Shown: positions 1-9,450, counted from the stretch's first letter. The stretch: DNA of 32,285 nucleotides from a bacterium (GCA_002686365.1 NZBZ01000018.1:1-32285); one strand, 5' to 3'. Made by a program: numbers and translations. Notes: generated by a model from the sequence alone, not told the origin.

Positions 1-331
1 CTCCCAGAATTTTGAAGTTTTCCTCGTTTTCTTTTCCAAACCTATATACTGTCTGGGATGTCTCTGTTAAATCTTTTGGAGAGAAAACAACTCCTATTTG
101 CCCCTCTATTTCTTTAGGGTCAATATCTATTTTTCCTCCCTTAAAGACGAGCTTTAGAAGACGTTTTTTTACTACTTTATATGATGCCCCAATTTCCTTT
201 AGGGACTTTCTAAGCGTGTTTGCCTCACTTACTGGAAGTCCTGTGAAATCTGTAAGTAATACAGTCTCACTTTCCTGCAATCGCTTTATTTCTTCTTCTA
301 CGAGTTGTTCTTTTTGTCTTTTTGTTAGCAC
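1..331 (-). CDS. rplJ: Ribosomal protein L10, N-terminal part (runs off the window edge)
   Basis: Minus-strand translation reads VLTKRQKEQLVEEEIKRLQESETVLLTDFTGLPVSEANTLRKSLKEIGASYKVVKKRLLKLVFKGGKIDIDPKEIEGQIGVVFSPKDLTETSQTVYRFGKENEENFKILG, which matches the L10 N-terminus. Start probably GTG at 331..329; in-frame GTG/TTG codons exist up to 361. Not listed in the ORF track. Confidence 0.88.
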   Translation of the reverse strand, partial: MLTKRQKEQLVEEEIKRLQESETVLLTDFTGLPVSEANTLRKSLKEIGASYKVVKKRLLKLVFKGGKIDIDPKEIEGQIGVVFSPKDLTETSQTVYRFGKENEENFKILG

Positions 332-406
332 ACTAATTGCACTAATGTACACCAATTGCACGAATACGTTTGTGTCATTCGTGTCTCATTCGTGTCATTA
401 GTGAGC
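329..406. repeat. Degenerate short-word repeat tract (ATTCGTGTC / ATTAGTGCA type)
   Basis: Plus strand reads cactaattgcactaatgtacaccaattgcacgaatacgtttgtgtcattcgtgtctcattcgtgtcattagtg, with repeated ATTCGTGTC and ATTAGTG words and their complements. Confidence 0.6.
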
Positions 407-426
407 AAAAAACGACCTTTCGGCCG
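407..426 (-). terminator. Intrinsic terminator-like hairpin in the rplJ leader (candidate attenuator)
   Basis: Minus strand CGGCCGAAAGGTCGTTTTTT: 5-bp stem (one G-U), GAAA loop, six T. Confidence 0.55.
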
Positions 427-433
427 CAGAACG

Positions 434-468
434 TAGCTTATAGCTTTTAGCTTCATTAGCTTCTAGCT
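434..468 (-). repeat. AAGCTAT-type heptad repeat, degenerate copy
   Basis: Minus strand agctagaagctaatgaagctaaaagctataagcta; shares GCTAATGAAGCTA and the AAGCTAT/AAGCTAA units with the two uvrC copies. Confidence 0.7.
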
Positions 469-569
469 TTCGCTTTTCCTCAATAGGACTTATTGTTCGC
501 CTATTATCTGCGGATTTTGTCTCGCCATAGACTAGACTTTGTCTAGCCGAAGGCGGATTTGTATTATCT

Positions 570-597
570 ATATTACTTTATTTTGTTTTTTTGTCAA
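570..597 (-). promoter_or_regulatory. Sigma70-type promoter upstream of rplJ
   Basis: Minus strand TTGACA (597..592), 16-nt spacer, TAATAT (575..570), just after the stop codon of the giant gene. Confidence 0.6.
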
Positions 598-605
598 TAT
601 GGCTT

Positions 606-3600
606 CTAGGCTGCCTTTTCTGCTATTTTCATTGCTTCATCTACATTTCTAAATACATGTATTCCTCTTCTATTTTCAAATCTAGCCATTTCCTCTCCAA
701 ACAACTGCAGAAGCTGTCTTGCTGCTGCTTGGTTCTTCTCTCCAATTCCTGCTATGACCTTAGGAAGAGCTGCAAGTTGCTCTGCCTTTTTCTCTACCCC
801 TCCTCCTCCTTTTACTGCTTCTTCCCAGCCGTCCCGCAGGATAGCCTTTATATCTGGTCTATATCCTGGACCAAAATTCAATGCTATGCGTGGCAGATCC
901 TTGCTTCCTTTAAACTCCACTATCCCGCTTACGCCTCCTTTTGTGAAAGACATAGGTCCTTTTGGTATGTCTCCAAATGGCGAACGAACTACATGTTCTG
1001 CTGCTCTTTCATTTGTAACTGTTTTTATCTCGCCTATATTAGCTGGAGCTTCTTCTTGTACTGATTTATCTGCCTGCACTACTCTATCTGCATCTGGGTA
1101 TACTATTTCTTCTTTTCGTAGTTGTTCTGATGCTCTTGCTGGCTCAGTTTTGCCACCCTCTGATGATGCTTCTTCTGCTGCCTGATCTGCCACACCTCCG
1201 GGGGTGGGGGCCTTCTCTTCGTATACATCATCTATCTCTACGCCTCCTGGCGCCATGCCTCCACCTTCTTCTGGAAACCACTCTTTGACGCCAAGTTCTC
1301 CGTTTGACCCTTTTTCAAGTGTATATGATGGCATATTGTCTCCCAGAAGTACCTGTGTTTCCATTCCGGTTTCTGGATCAATATATCCACCGGGCTTTAT
1401 TAAAAGTTCTCCTGTTATTTTATTTGCCCAATCGTGAACCTCTGTGGATTTTGGGTCTATATTTTCTACGCCCTCCCATCTGTCTGGGTCCCAATATCTT
1501 GGATTGTCCTTAAGGACCTCACGCACTGCCTGCCACACTCCCTCGCCCGGCTTAACCTTTCCGACTTGTATCATGTGTTCTCGCGTAGGGGCTTCTTCGG
1601 ATACTGATTCTACGGAAGCTTCGCTCTGTTCTATTATTTCTGGTGCTTCTGCTCCCCTGTCTGCTTGTTCAACAGCCTGTCCTATTCTTGTATCAGCTCT
1701 TCCTGAATCTTCTGCTGACATGGGGGCGCTTGTTCTCATTTCCGAATGTGCTATTTCTAACAAATTTCCATGTGATGTGTTTCCTTTCTGAATTGCCATC
1801 AGAGTTTCCTTCAATTCTGCTGGTGTATATTCTCCACCCTTGTAAAGACCATACACCTGCCGTGTTACTAAGTCTGGGTTTTCTAAATCAATTCCAAAAT
1901 TTTCCTGCAGTGTTTTTGCTGTAACCTGTCCTGGCGGCACACTTCTTGCTTCTGCGACCATATCCATAAATCCACGCGCCTCCCTACTTACTTCTATTGG
2001 GTGGTCAGCTCCTGGCCAAAGATCCCGCAGCCATGTGCTCACCCCGACTACAGCTCCCGCTCCAACTAAAGCTCCTGCAGCTGCTCCATTTTTTATCTTT
2101 TTTCGTATCTCCTTTTTCTGCGCATCTGAAATTCTTGCCTCTCTAATATTCAAAACTCGCTCCAACCTATCTTCAATTCCAGACTTCTCTTTTTTCAATT
2201 CTCTGTCTGCAAGCATTATTTCTGCTTTTAGGAGCGTTTGTAGAAACTCATATTTATTTTTTGCCTGCTCTCCTGACTTTCCAAAGTTTATCAGTCCCTC
2301 CCCAAACTTCCGTTTTGTATATTCAACTCTAGCTCTTAGAGCCTCTTCCTCTGTTGGATATCTTGCCTTTACCCTTCTCCATATGTCTCCTTCGTGACGA
2401 GGAAGAAATCTTTCTCCGCCTTCTTCCATTTCATCTCTCTTTCTATTTATCCATTCTTTTCCTGCCTGCTTTCGCTTCTCTCGTATCTCTTCATCTGTTG
2501 GGAAGTCTCCGCTTTCAATTTTCTGCATGAGGGATTCGAGTTTTTCTGTCACTCCAACCTCTCTTTCTGTGGTTCGTTCACCATATTTTACTTTTATTGT
2601 TTTTTTCGCATCAACAAAATTGCTTGAGGTATTTTCAATTTTAAATAACTGCTCCTCGAGCTTCCTTATCTTCTTGCGTTTTCCTGCCCTTGTTCGACTA
2701 TCTTTTGCATTTTTCAATTCCTCAAAAGCACTCGCGAGTGCTTCCTTCTTGTTTCTTACTTTTTCTCCAGCCTCTCCTCTCCGTCCTGACTTTTCTTCTT
2801 CTCGTATTGCCTTCTCTGCCCTCCACTTTCCCATATATCCTCCTCCGATTGCCAAACCAACAGGCATAGCCAGTGGCGCAGCTACAGCAAGGGCCTGTAT
2901 GCCTAATGCTGCTCCCACCGGACTGAGCGCCATTGTTGCTCCACGAGCTCCTTGCCGTACTGCCATCCCCTTCCATCTATCTAGAACTGCCTGCTTTGCT
3001 ATCCTCTGCCAAGCAGGGAGTAATTCAATGTCCTGCAGCAATCCTTCTGCGTCCTTATTCGTATTTAGTATTTGCTGCAGCTCAATGTCTTTGCTGACAC
3101 TTGCCACCCACATTGCCGCGTCCCTATCTCCTATCCTGCCCGCCTCTACTTCAAGCATTTCTCCTTTTGCCTTTTCATATGCCTCTTTTGTTTCCTGAAG
3201 TTTCTTCTGTTCTTTTCCCTTCGCAGTTCTTGAGGTCCAATCATACATTATCTCGCTGTATGCTGATGCAGCCTCATTAAATGTCCTTACCACCTTCTTT
3301 TCTCTTGCCCTATAGTCTTCAGGATTTATGTATTGAGTTTCGAGTGATCCGTCTTTTCTTATTTTTATATCCCCCTCGCTCTCCCCCACCACTTTTGTGA
3401 AAAATCTTATGGTTTCTTCATGCGCCTCCATGCCTCCATACCGCAATTCTCCTGCGGTTCGCTTTTCTTCCTCTAAAACGCGCGCTGGCCTTAGTACATA
3501 TTTTAAGGCCCTTTGAACTCTTCCCACATCTCTCGTATCTTCTGCCAGCTTTGTGTCTGCGCTTTCTTTTGCCTCCTCTTGGACGCGCGCCAATACAACC

Positions 3601-6600
3601 TGCCTTAGGTTTTCTAATACTAGAGCCTGCTTTCCTACGGACAACTCCTTGAATCCCTGGATTCTTCTTAACTCTTCATTCGTGATATTGAATCCCTCAA
3701 ATCCTTTTTGTATAGCTTCATATTGAGTTCTTTCTTGTTTCGCTCGAATTCCTCCCGGAGCTTCATTCTTCCGCTCTATGGCGTTATCGATTCTTTCAAT
3801 TGCGCCATCGTAGTCGTCCTCTAGTTTTTCGTTTTTTCCAACGCTATATATTTTTCGCAATGCTCCTGCGACTGCGCGCTTACGCTCGAGCATGCCAATA
3901 GTATCTGCGCGCAAATTGTCATCAACACTCTCATTTGGAAAATAAAACAGTTCTGCCATTCCCTCATCAGATAGAGAATTTAGACGAGTTACATTTTCTG
4001 TATCGTTTCTTTTGTTCAGCGCTATTTCAAGTGCTCGTACTGCAATTTGATTCCGTGTATTTAAGAGCGCTGCTTCGTATTCTTCCTGCTCTTGCTGTGT
4101 CATGCCTGCAACATTCATATCTTCCTCAAGTCCAATGTATAAATTACATTTTCTACTGACTTGACTTTCACCTTCTACTTTCTCATTTTGCTCCTGTTTA
4201 TATCGTAGTGCTCTTAATGCTCTTTTGTATCGCGCTTGCACTGATTCTTTAAGTTCCTCATCTTCTTTTTTCAGATGGATTTGATACTCTGCTTTTGCAA
4301 GCGCCACTTCTTTTTGAAGTATGTTTATATCTTTTGTGATGGGTGCTTCTGTAGATGCTGTTGAGAGTCCGGTAAATAAAGCGTCTTTTTCTGACTGCGG
4401 CAGTGCTCGAAGTTCTTTGGCCTGCTCAGGATCTTCTTTTTCTAACATATCCTCTAATTCTAGAAATGCGAGTTCATTTCTCCTTTCCTGCAAATCTTCA
4501 TAATATCCAGCTATTTTTTCGTTGTCGGTTTCTTCTCGTATATATGCAAGTAGTTCTTCGTGATTCTTTGCCCTCCTTCCCTTACGCATGATATCTTCTT
4601 CAGCATCTCTTTCAAGGACAACATATGCCTTATATCTTTCTTTTAAGTATCCTCTTCTCTCTTTTGTCTGTTCTCGGAGCTGTTCTTTTTCTTCCTCGGA
4701 TGGCTGACCTTCGGAACGCGCCTCCGCCTCACTCATTTTCTGCTCTGCTTCCCATACTTCTCTTTTCTCTGAATCCTCAAAACGGGCAAGTAAGGCAGAG
4801 AGAGTTTGTACGCCTTGAATTTCTAAATCAATTACTTCTACAGATCTTGTTATTTCTTTTTGCTCCCCATCCTCTCCTTCTATTTCACTCGAGATAGTTG
4901 CTGTCTTGCTTTCTTTGTGAACCTCTTTCACTCTCCACACTTCCCCATCTTTTGTTCCATCTCCGTTACGAATTTTTACGCGATCCCCCTCAAAAAGCCC
5001 TAGCCCTGTTCCTTGTTTTTGCTCTAACTCTCCCGACCCCTCTTCTATATCCCCTTCTGCATATTCAGGCAAATCTTCTTGCTCTTCATGCCTTTTTATA
5101 TTGCCTTCTACTTTTTCCCTTCTTCCTTTTTCTTGTATCATTTCTGCCACTTCTTTTGCTTTTTCAAGGTCTGGATTTGGATATTTTTTATATATGAGAA
5201 AATTGGCAATTGTTTCAAGCCTCATATCCCGATTCCTTGGGTTCATTTTTTCCGCTAACTCTACTGCCCAGTCAGCATCTCCATCTTGCAAAACTTCATC
5301 TGAGCTAGTTCTTAGCTGATCGTCTATTCGTTCTAAAAATCCTCTTGTTTCTTCTATTGCTTTTTCCGCGCTTCCCTTAAAGCTTATCTGTTTAATTTCC
5401 CGCGCTGCTTCCCGCGCTTGCCTTAATGCCTCCTGCACGCCCTCTCCTCTCCCTTGATACTTTTCTTCTTCAGCAATATCCACTAAGGCGCGCACTTTGC
5501 TGACTGGACTTTTCATCTCTTCGACTACTGCTTTTGCCCCCTCCATATTTCCTTCTCTTAAATCTTCTTTTAATCTCTTCAAATTTTCTAAATCTGTGCC
5601 TTCCATTCCCTCCTCTAGTTTTCTTTCTCTGTTTTTAGGCCCTTCATCTTCTGAGGTCGGCGGCAGTGTTTCGTCTGGATGCTCTACGCCATGACTAAAC
5701 GCTTCTCTGTCTTCTTGAGTTATGTCTGATATAATATCAACCTCTTTGGGTTCCTCGTCGTGCTCTGGAATGCCCTGATATGCTCTTTCGGCGCGTCCCG
5801 TTGAAATATGGGGGCCTGTTCCGGGCATTCTCTGGTCTTCTTCAACTACACGTCCCTCAGAATCTCCTTGATCTGGTTCTGGCGCTGTTTCCTGTGCAGT
5901 CGCGCCTGCTCCTGCAGATTCTTCTCGCGCATCAATAGCCATTTGCGCAACTCTTCTTTTCCCATCGTCAGAAATTTTATCTGCAGTTACGCGAGCTCCT
6001 TCGAAATTTCTTTCTTTATCTACCTGAGCTATGGCTATCTCAAGAAAACGCTTGTCTCGCGTAGCTGGATCGCTGATGCTTTCTGCCTCTTCAGCTGCCT
6101 TTTCTAGCGCTCCATTTTGGTCTGATTCAGGCGCTGCTGTCTCATCTTCTTCTTCAGGGCCTGGCTCTGTGTCCGTTCTTCCTTCTACTGAGTCACGCTC
6201 TGGTGCAGCTTCTGCCTCTTCATGATTGTGTCCACTCACAAGATCTTCTAGTCCGGGCGCTTTGGTTTGAGCAGTTGTAATATAACTCACTCCGGTTCTA
6301 TCTGGATCTTTTTCTAGAACCCCCTCTTCTTCACGTCTTTCTAGAATCCTCTGGACCTCGTTCAAAATTCTCGTTGTTTCTCTTTTCGGAATCCCCCCCT
6401 GCCTCATAACGTACTCATGCGCTTCTCGTAAAGATACGCGTCCATCTCCTCTTGTTTGTTGCGTGATGTACTCTCCTATATACGTTCTTACTTCGCCTCC
6501 TGCCCTCTCTTTTTCTTTTCTTCTGCCTTCTCTTTGTTTTTCCTGCCTTGTTAAATCTACTCCCTTCTCGCTTAATTTCGCTTTTACGTTTTGTATTTTT

Positions 6601-8270
6601 TCTTCTTCTATTTCTGCCTCTTCACGCATCTTGCTAAACTCTCTTTCGTGCCCCACCCTTTCTTCTGCCGCTTCTTTCCATCCTTTAAGTGCTGCAATGA
6701 CTTGCTCTCTGTTTACCCTTGGATTTTTATTCAGAAAGTCATCTGGGTCTTGAGACTCCAATTCTTCAATATGCGCCTCTAACTCACTCTCGTCTGTTGG
6801 AGGTGAATTATATTTTGTTCTTTGAAGTTCTCTGTGGGCATTTGAAATCCTTTCTTTTGCCCGCACAATTCTTGCGTCTGACTCAACTGCCCTTGATTTT
6901 ATTTCTAGCTGTCTTTCTGCCAGCCTATCCCACTCTTCTTTCAGTCTTTGTATTTCTGGATCTTCCTGAGACCTCTCTTCTGTGGAATATGCTTCATAAT
7001 CTCCTACTCCTCCTCGCACTGCTGAATCTACTGGAGGCACGGGTTCTCCTTCAAACGGCTTCCCTCCTTTTGGATATGCAACTGGTTTTGGCAATTCTGC
7101 TTCTGCTGGCCTCTGGCTTACGTCTGGAGTTGGTGTTTGAGTGTGCGCTGACTCTTGTTCTGGCAATACCCCTGTCTCTCCTGGGCCTTCTTCTGCTATT
7201 ACTGTTTTATAACGGTTTCTTTTTCCTTCTACTGCCTGTAATGCCCCTGTTTTTTCAAGCTCTGCAATGACCTCCTGAACTGGCGTTACAAGCCCCACTT
7301 TTTTGTTTTGTGGTGTATTTGTTTCTTTTGCAACGCTTTCTACTACTTCTCCTAGTGACACGTCTTTCCCCTCACGAGCCATCTGTTCTACATAGCTTTT
7401 TACGGCATTATGTATGGGGTTTTCGTCTGCTTTTTCTTGTCCTGCTCCTTCTTCTCCATCTGCTCCATTTTCAGAGCCATCGTCTTCTGGGGGAGGTGGG
7501 GGCGCTTCGAGAGCTGATCCTCCAGCTGGTCCTGCTTCTGCTGTATCTAATGGTTCTTGCGTGGATTCTTCTCTTTCTCCCGCTGCCTGGGCTGGCTCCG
7601 CAGAAGACCCTTTCTCGATTTCTTCAATTCCCCTGAGAGCTATTTCTTTCCATCCTTCACTGGAAATCTGTCCTGCTGCCTCTCGAGCCCCCTCAATATC
7701 TTTTCTTGCCTGTTCAATAGCTATATGAGAAAGCGTTCTATCCGGATATCTCATCGCTGCTGTTGCCTGTGTTCGTGCCTCTTCCCATTTTTCTGCTTCC
7801 ACCAATCTGTCAACTTCTCTTGAGGCTCGCGCTAATGCTCTCCGTTCTGGGCCTTCCTCTTTTATCCGCTCATCTTCTCCCTCTGTCATTTCCCTTGCCC
7901 TTCTTGTTCGTTCTTCAAAACTTGTCTTCCCTTCTGTTGCTTCAGTCGATCTTTCCGGAGCCTTCTCCACATCAGCTGGCAAGACAGAACGCTGACTTAT
8001 TATCTCCCCCGATTCTGGATCTTTCTTTACAATAAGCGCCTGATCATCGAAAACTCCTTTCACTTCCCAGCCACCTTCTGCGCTTTCGCCTCGTACGCGC
8101 ACCAAATCTCCCCTCTTAAAGCGCGGGAGGTCTTTTGCTTCTTCTGGCCTTCTTTTTCGGTCCCTTCTTTTCTCTTCTTTTTCTTTTCTTTTTTCTCCTC
8201 TCTTTCGTTCTCTTTCTTCTTTCGGGGTTTCTCCTGAGACGTTAATTGGAATTGGGAATTTTTCAGACAT
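606..8270 (-). CDS. Giant (2554 aa) Glu/Lys/Arg-rich, largely helical protein with TPR-like repeats, two SH3/KOW-like modules and two hydrophobic segments; function unknown
   Basis: Single uninterrupted ORF. Repeated A..A..I....R...L..IA segments; hydrophobic stretches ATMALSPVGAALGIQALAVAAPLAMPVGLAIGGGYMG and AAAGALVGAGAVVGVSTWL. Confidence 0.93.
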   Translation of the reverse strand: MSEKFPIPINVSGETPKEERERKRGEKRKEKEEKRRDRKRRPEEAKDLPRFKRGDLVRVRGESAEGGWEVKGVFDDQALIVKKDPESGEIISQRSVLPADVEKAPERSTEATEGKTSFEERTRRAREMTEGEDERIKEEGPERRALARASREVDRLVEAEKWEEARTQATAAMRYPDRTLSHIAIEQARKDIEGAREAAGQISSEGWKEIALRGIEEIEKGSSAEPAQAAGEREESTQEPLDTAEAGPAGGSALEAPPPPPEDDGSENGADGEEGAGQEKADENPIHNAVKSYVEQMAREGKDVSLGEVVESVAKETNTPQNKKVGLVTPVQEVIAELEKTGALQAVEGKRNRYKTVIAEEGPGETGVLPEQESAHTQTPTPDVSQRPAEAELPKPVAYPKGGKPFEGEPVPPVDSAVRGGVGDYEAYSTEERSQEDPEIQRLKEEWDRLAERQLEIKSRAVESDARIVRAKERISNAHRELQRTKYNSPPTDESELEAHIEELESQDPDDFLNKNPRVNREQVIAALKGWKEAAEERVGHEREFSKMREEAEIEEEKIQNVKAKLSEKGVDLTRQEKQREGRRKEKERAGGEVRTYIGEYITQQTRGDGRVSLREAHEYVMRQGGIPKRETTRILNEVQRILERREEEGVLEKDPDRTGVSYITTAQTKAPGLEDLVSGHNHEEAEAAPERDSVEGRTDTEPGPEEEDETAAPESDQNGALEKAAEEAESISDPATRDKRFLEIAIAQVDKERNFEGARVTADKISDDGKRRVAQMAIDAREESAGAGATAQETAPEPDQGDSEGRVVEEDQRMPGTGPHISTGRAERAYQGIPEHDEEPKEVDIISDITQEDREAFSHGVEHPDETLPPTSEDEGPKNRERKLEEGMEGTDLENLKRLKEDLREGNMEGAKAVVEEMKSPVSKVRALVDIAEEEKYQGRGEGVQEALRQAREAAREIKQISFKGSAEKAIEETRGFLERIDDQLRTSSDEVLQDGDADWAVELAEKMNPRNRDMRLETIANFLIYKKYPNPDLEKAKEVAEMIQEKGRREKVEGNIKRHEEQEDLPEYAEGDIEEGSGELEQKQGTGLGLFEGDRVKIRNGDGTKDGEVWRVKEVHKESKTATISSEIEGEDGEQKEITRSVEVIDLEIQGVQTLSALLARFEDSEKREVWEAEQKMSEAEARSEGQPSEEEKEQLREQTKERRGYLKERYKAYVVLERDAEEDIMRKGRRAKNHEELLAYIREETDNEKIAGYYEDLQERRNELAFLELEDMLEKEDPEQAKELRALPQSEKDALFTGLSTASTEAPITKDINILQKEVALAKAEYQIHLKKEDEELKESVQARYKRALRALRYKQEQNEKVEGESQVSRKCNLYIGLEEDMNVAGMTQQEQEEYEAALLNTRNQIAVRALEIALNKRNDTENVTRLNSLSDEGMAELFYFPNESVDDNLRADTIGMLERKRAVAGALRKIYSVGKNEKLEDDYDGAIERIDNAIERKNEAPGGIRAKQERTQYEAIQKGFEGFNITNEELRRIQGFKELSVGKQALVLENLRQVVLARVQEEAKESADTKLAEDTRDVGRVQRALKYVLRPARVLEEEKRTAGELRYGGMEAHEETIRFFTKVVGESEGDIKIRKDGSLETQYINPEDYRAREKKVVRTFNEAASAYSEIMYDWTSRTAKGKEQKKLQETKEAYEKAKGEMLEVEAGRIGDRDAAMWVASVSKDIELQQILNTNKDAEGLLQDIELLPAWQRIAKQAVLDRWKGMAVRQGARGATMALSPVGAALGIQALAVAAPLAMPVGLAIGGGYMGKWRAEKAIREEEKSGRRGEAGEKVRNKKEALASAFEELKNAKDSRTRAGKRKKIRKLEEQLFKIENTSSNFVDAKKTIKVKYGERTTEREVGVTEKLESLMQKIESGDFPTDEEIREKRKQAGKEWINRKRDEMEEGGERFLPRHEGDIWRRVKARYPTEEEALRARVEYTKRKFGEGLINFGKSGEQAKNKYEFLQTLLKAEIMLADRELKKEKSGIEDRLERVLNIREARISDAQKKEIRKKIKNGAAAGALVGAGAVVGVSTWLRDLWPGADHPIEVSREARGFMDMVAEARSVPPGQVTAKTLQENFGIDLENPDLVTRQVYGLYKGGEYTPAELKETLMAIQKGNTSHGNLLEIAHSEMRTSAPMSAEDSGRADTRIGQAVEQADRGAEAPEIIEQSEASVESVSEEAPTREHMIQVGKVKPGEGVWQAVREVLKDNPRYWDPDRWEGVENIDPKSTEVHDWANKITGELLIKPGGYIDPETGMETQVLLGDNMPSYTLEKGSNGELGVKEWFPEEGGGMAPGGVEIDDVYEEKAPTPGGVADQAAEEASSEGGKTEPARASEQLRKEEIVYPDADRVVQADKSVQEEAPANIGEIKTVTNERAAEHVVRSPFGDIPKGPMSFTKGGVSGIVEFKGSKDLPRIALNFGPGYRPDIKAILRDGWEEAVKGGGGVEKKAEQLAALPKVIAGIGEKNQAAARQLLQLFGEEMARFENRRGIHVFRNVDEAMKIAEKAA

Positions 8271-8312
8271 ATTCCTATCTATTTTAACATTTCATATGTC
8301 TGCTATCCAATC

Positions 8313-8342
8313 AAAAACCCGCCATTTCATATGAAATGGCGG
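8313..8342 (-). terminator. Intrinsic terminator after dnaJ
   Basis: 24-nt perfect palindrome CCGCCATTTCATATGAAATGGCGG followed on the minus strand by GTTTTTGA. Confidence 0.8.
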
Positions 8343-8357
8343 ACTCTCTTCTTCTCT

Positions 8358-9434
8358 CTACAATTCTTCTCCTAATTCATCCAAAAGCTTACGAGCTTTT
8401 TTAGAAATTCGTTTTGGAAGCTTAAGATTTAAAGATATAAACAAATCTCCTCTTCGGCTCGGCGCGCCGAATACGGGCATTCCCTTATTTGGGATTTTTA
8501 TATTCTGCCTAATGTCTGCTCCGGATGGAATACGCGTTTTTATGCTTTCTCCATCTATACCCTCGATTTCTAAATCTTTTTCTGCAAGAAGATCCGTGAT
8601 TTGGATTTCTTTTTCAATAAGGAGATCCGTCTTTACCCGCTTAAATTGCGGATGCGGTTTGATTCTTACGATTACGTATAGATCTCCGCTCTCTCCGCCC
8701 CGCTCTCCTGCCTCGCCTCCATTTTGGACCTTGATAAGCTGACCATCGTTAATCCCGGAAGATAGGTCAAGGTCTACGGTTTTTTCTCCGGGAACCCTGC
8801 CCTCCCCTTTACATGCTTTACACGCATCTTTTGGTATCTCTCCTCTTCCGTGACAGGCAGGACATTCTTTTACTTGCGCGAAATTTCCAAAAAAGCTTTT
8901 TCGTTCTTCGCGTACCTCTCCCTGTCCACTGCAGGTAGAACATGAGTCAAATCCCTTTGAAGCATCATGCCCCTTGCCATTGCAGTCTTTGCACGCAGTA
9001 AGTGTTTTAAACTTTATTTTTCTACTCACTCCCTTGAAGGCTTCTTCAAGAGAGAGCTCTTGAATAATCTCTATATCTGATCCGTGCTTGTAGGTGCGCC
9101 TTCTTGCTCCAAATCCAAAGCCGTCAAATATGCCCTCAAAGATATCATTTAAATCTCCTTGGTCTACATTCCCCGCATTCCACTGAAATCCTCCTGGAAA
9201 GCCCTCAAAGCCTCCTGGTCCTCCTTGAGCAGAAGAGACGCGGCCGAACTGGTCATACTGCGCTCGCTTTTCTTTATTTGAGAGTATCTGATATGCCTCG
9301 TTTATTTCTTTGAACTTCTTTTCATCGCCGCTTGGCTTATCTGGATGAAATTTATGTGCAAGCTTCCTGTATGCTTTTTTAATTTCTTCTTCGGAGGCGG
9401 CTTTTGCCACCCCAAGAACTTGGTAATAATCCAT
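8358..9434 (-). CDS. dnaJ: Chaperone DnaJ
   Basis: J-domain with HPD (KLAHKFHPDKPSGDEKKFKEINEAYQILSNKEKRAQYDQFG), Gly-rich linker, four CxxCxGxG-type zinc motifs, C-terminal substrate-binding domain. Confidence 0.97.
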   Translation of the reverse strand: MDYYQVLGVAKAASEEEIKKAYRKLAHKFHPDKPSGDEKKFKEINEAYQILSNKEKRAQYDQFGRVSSAQGGPGGFEGFPGGFQWNAGNVDQGDLNDIFEGIFDGFGFGARRRTYKHGSDIEIIQELSLEEAFKGVSRKIKFKTLTACKDCNGKGHDASKGFDSCSTCSGQGEVREERKSFFGNFAQVKECPACHGRGEIPKDACKACKGEGRVPGEKTVDLDLSSGINDGQLIKVQNGGEAGERGGESGDLYVIVRIKPHPQFKRVKTDLLIEKEIQITDLLAEKDLEIEGIDGESIKTRIPSGADIRQNIKIPNKGMPVFGAPSRRGDLFISLNLKLPKRISKKARKLLDELGEEL

Positions 9435-9450
9435 GGGTTTGTCTTACTAG

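Noticed and set aside
12-401. Plus-strand 129-aa ORF
   Set aside because: Shadow of rplJ (L10) on the minus strand, which translates to a recognisable L10 N-terminus.
591-8035. Many plus-strand ORFs of 60-220 aa opposite the giant gene
   Set aside because: Leu/Ser/Phe-rich antisense shadows of a Glu/Lys/Arg-rich gene.
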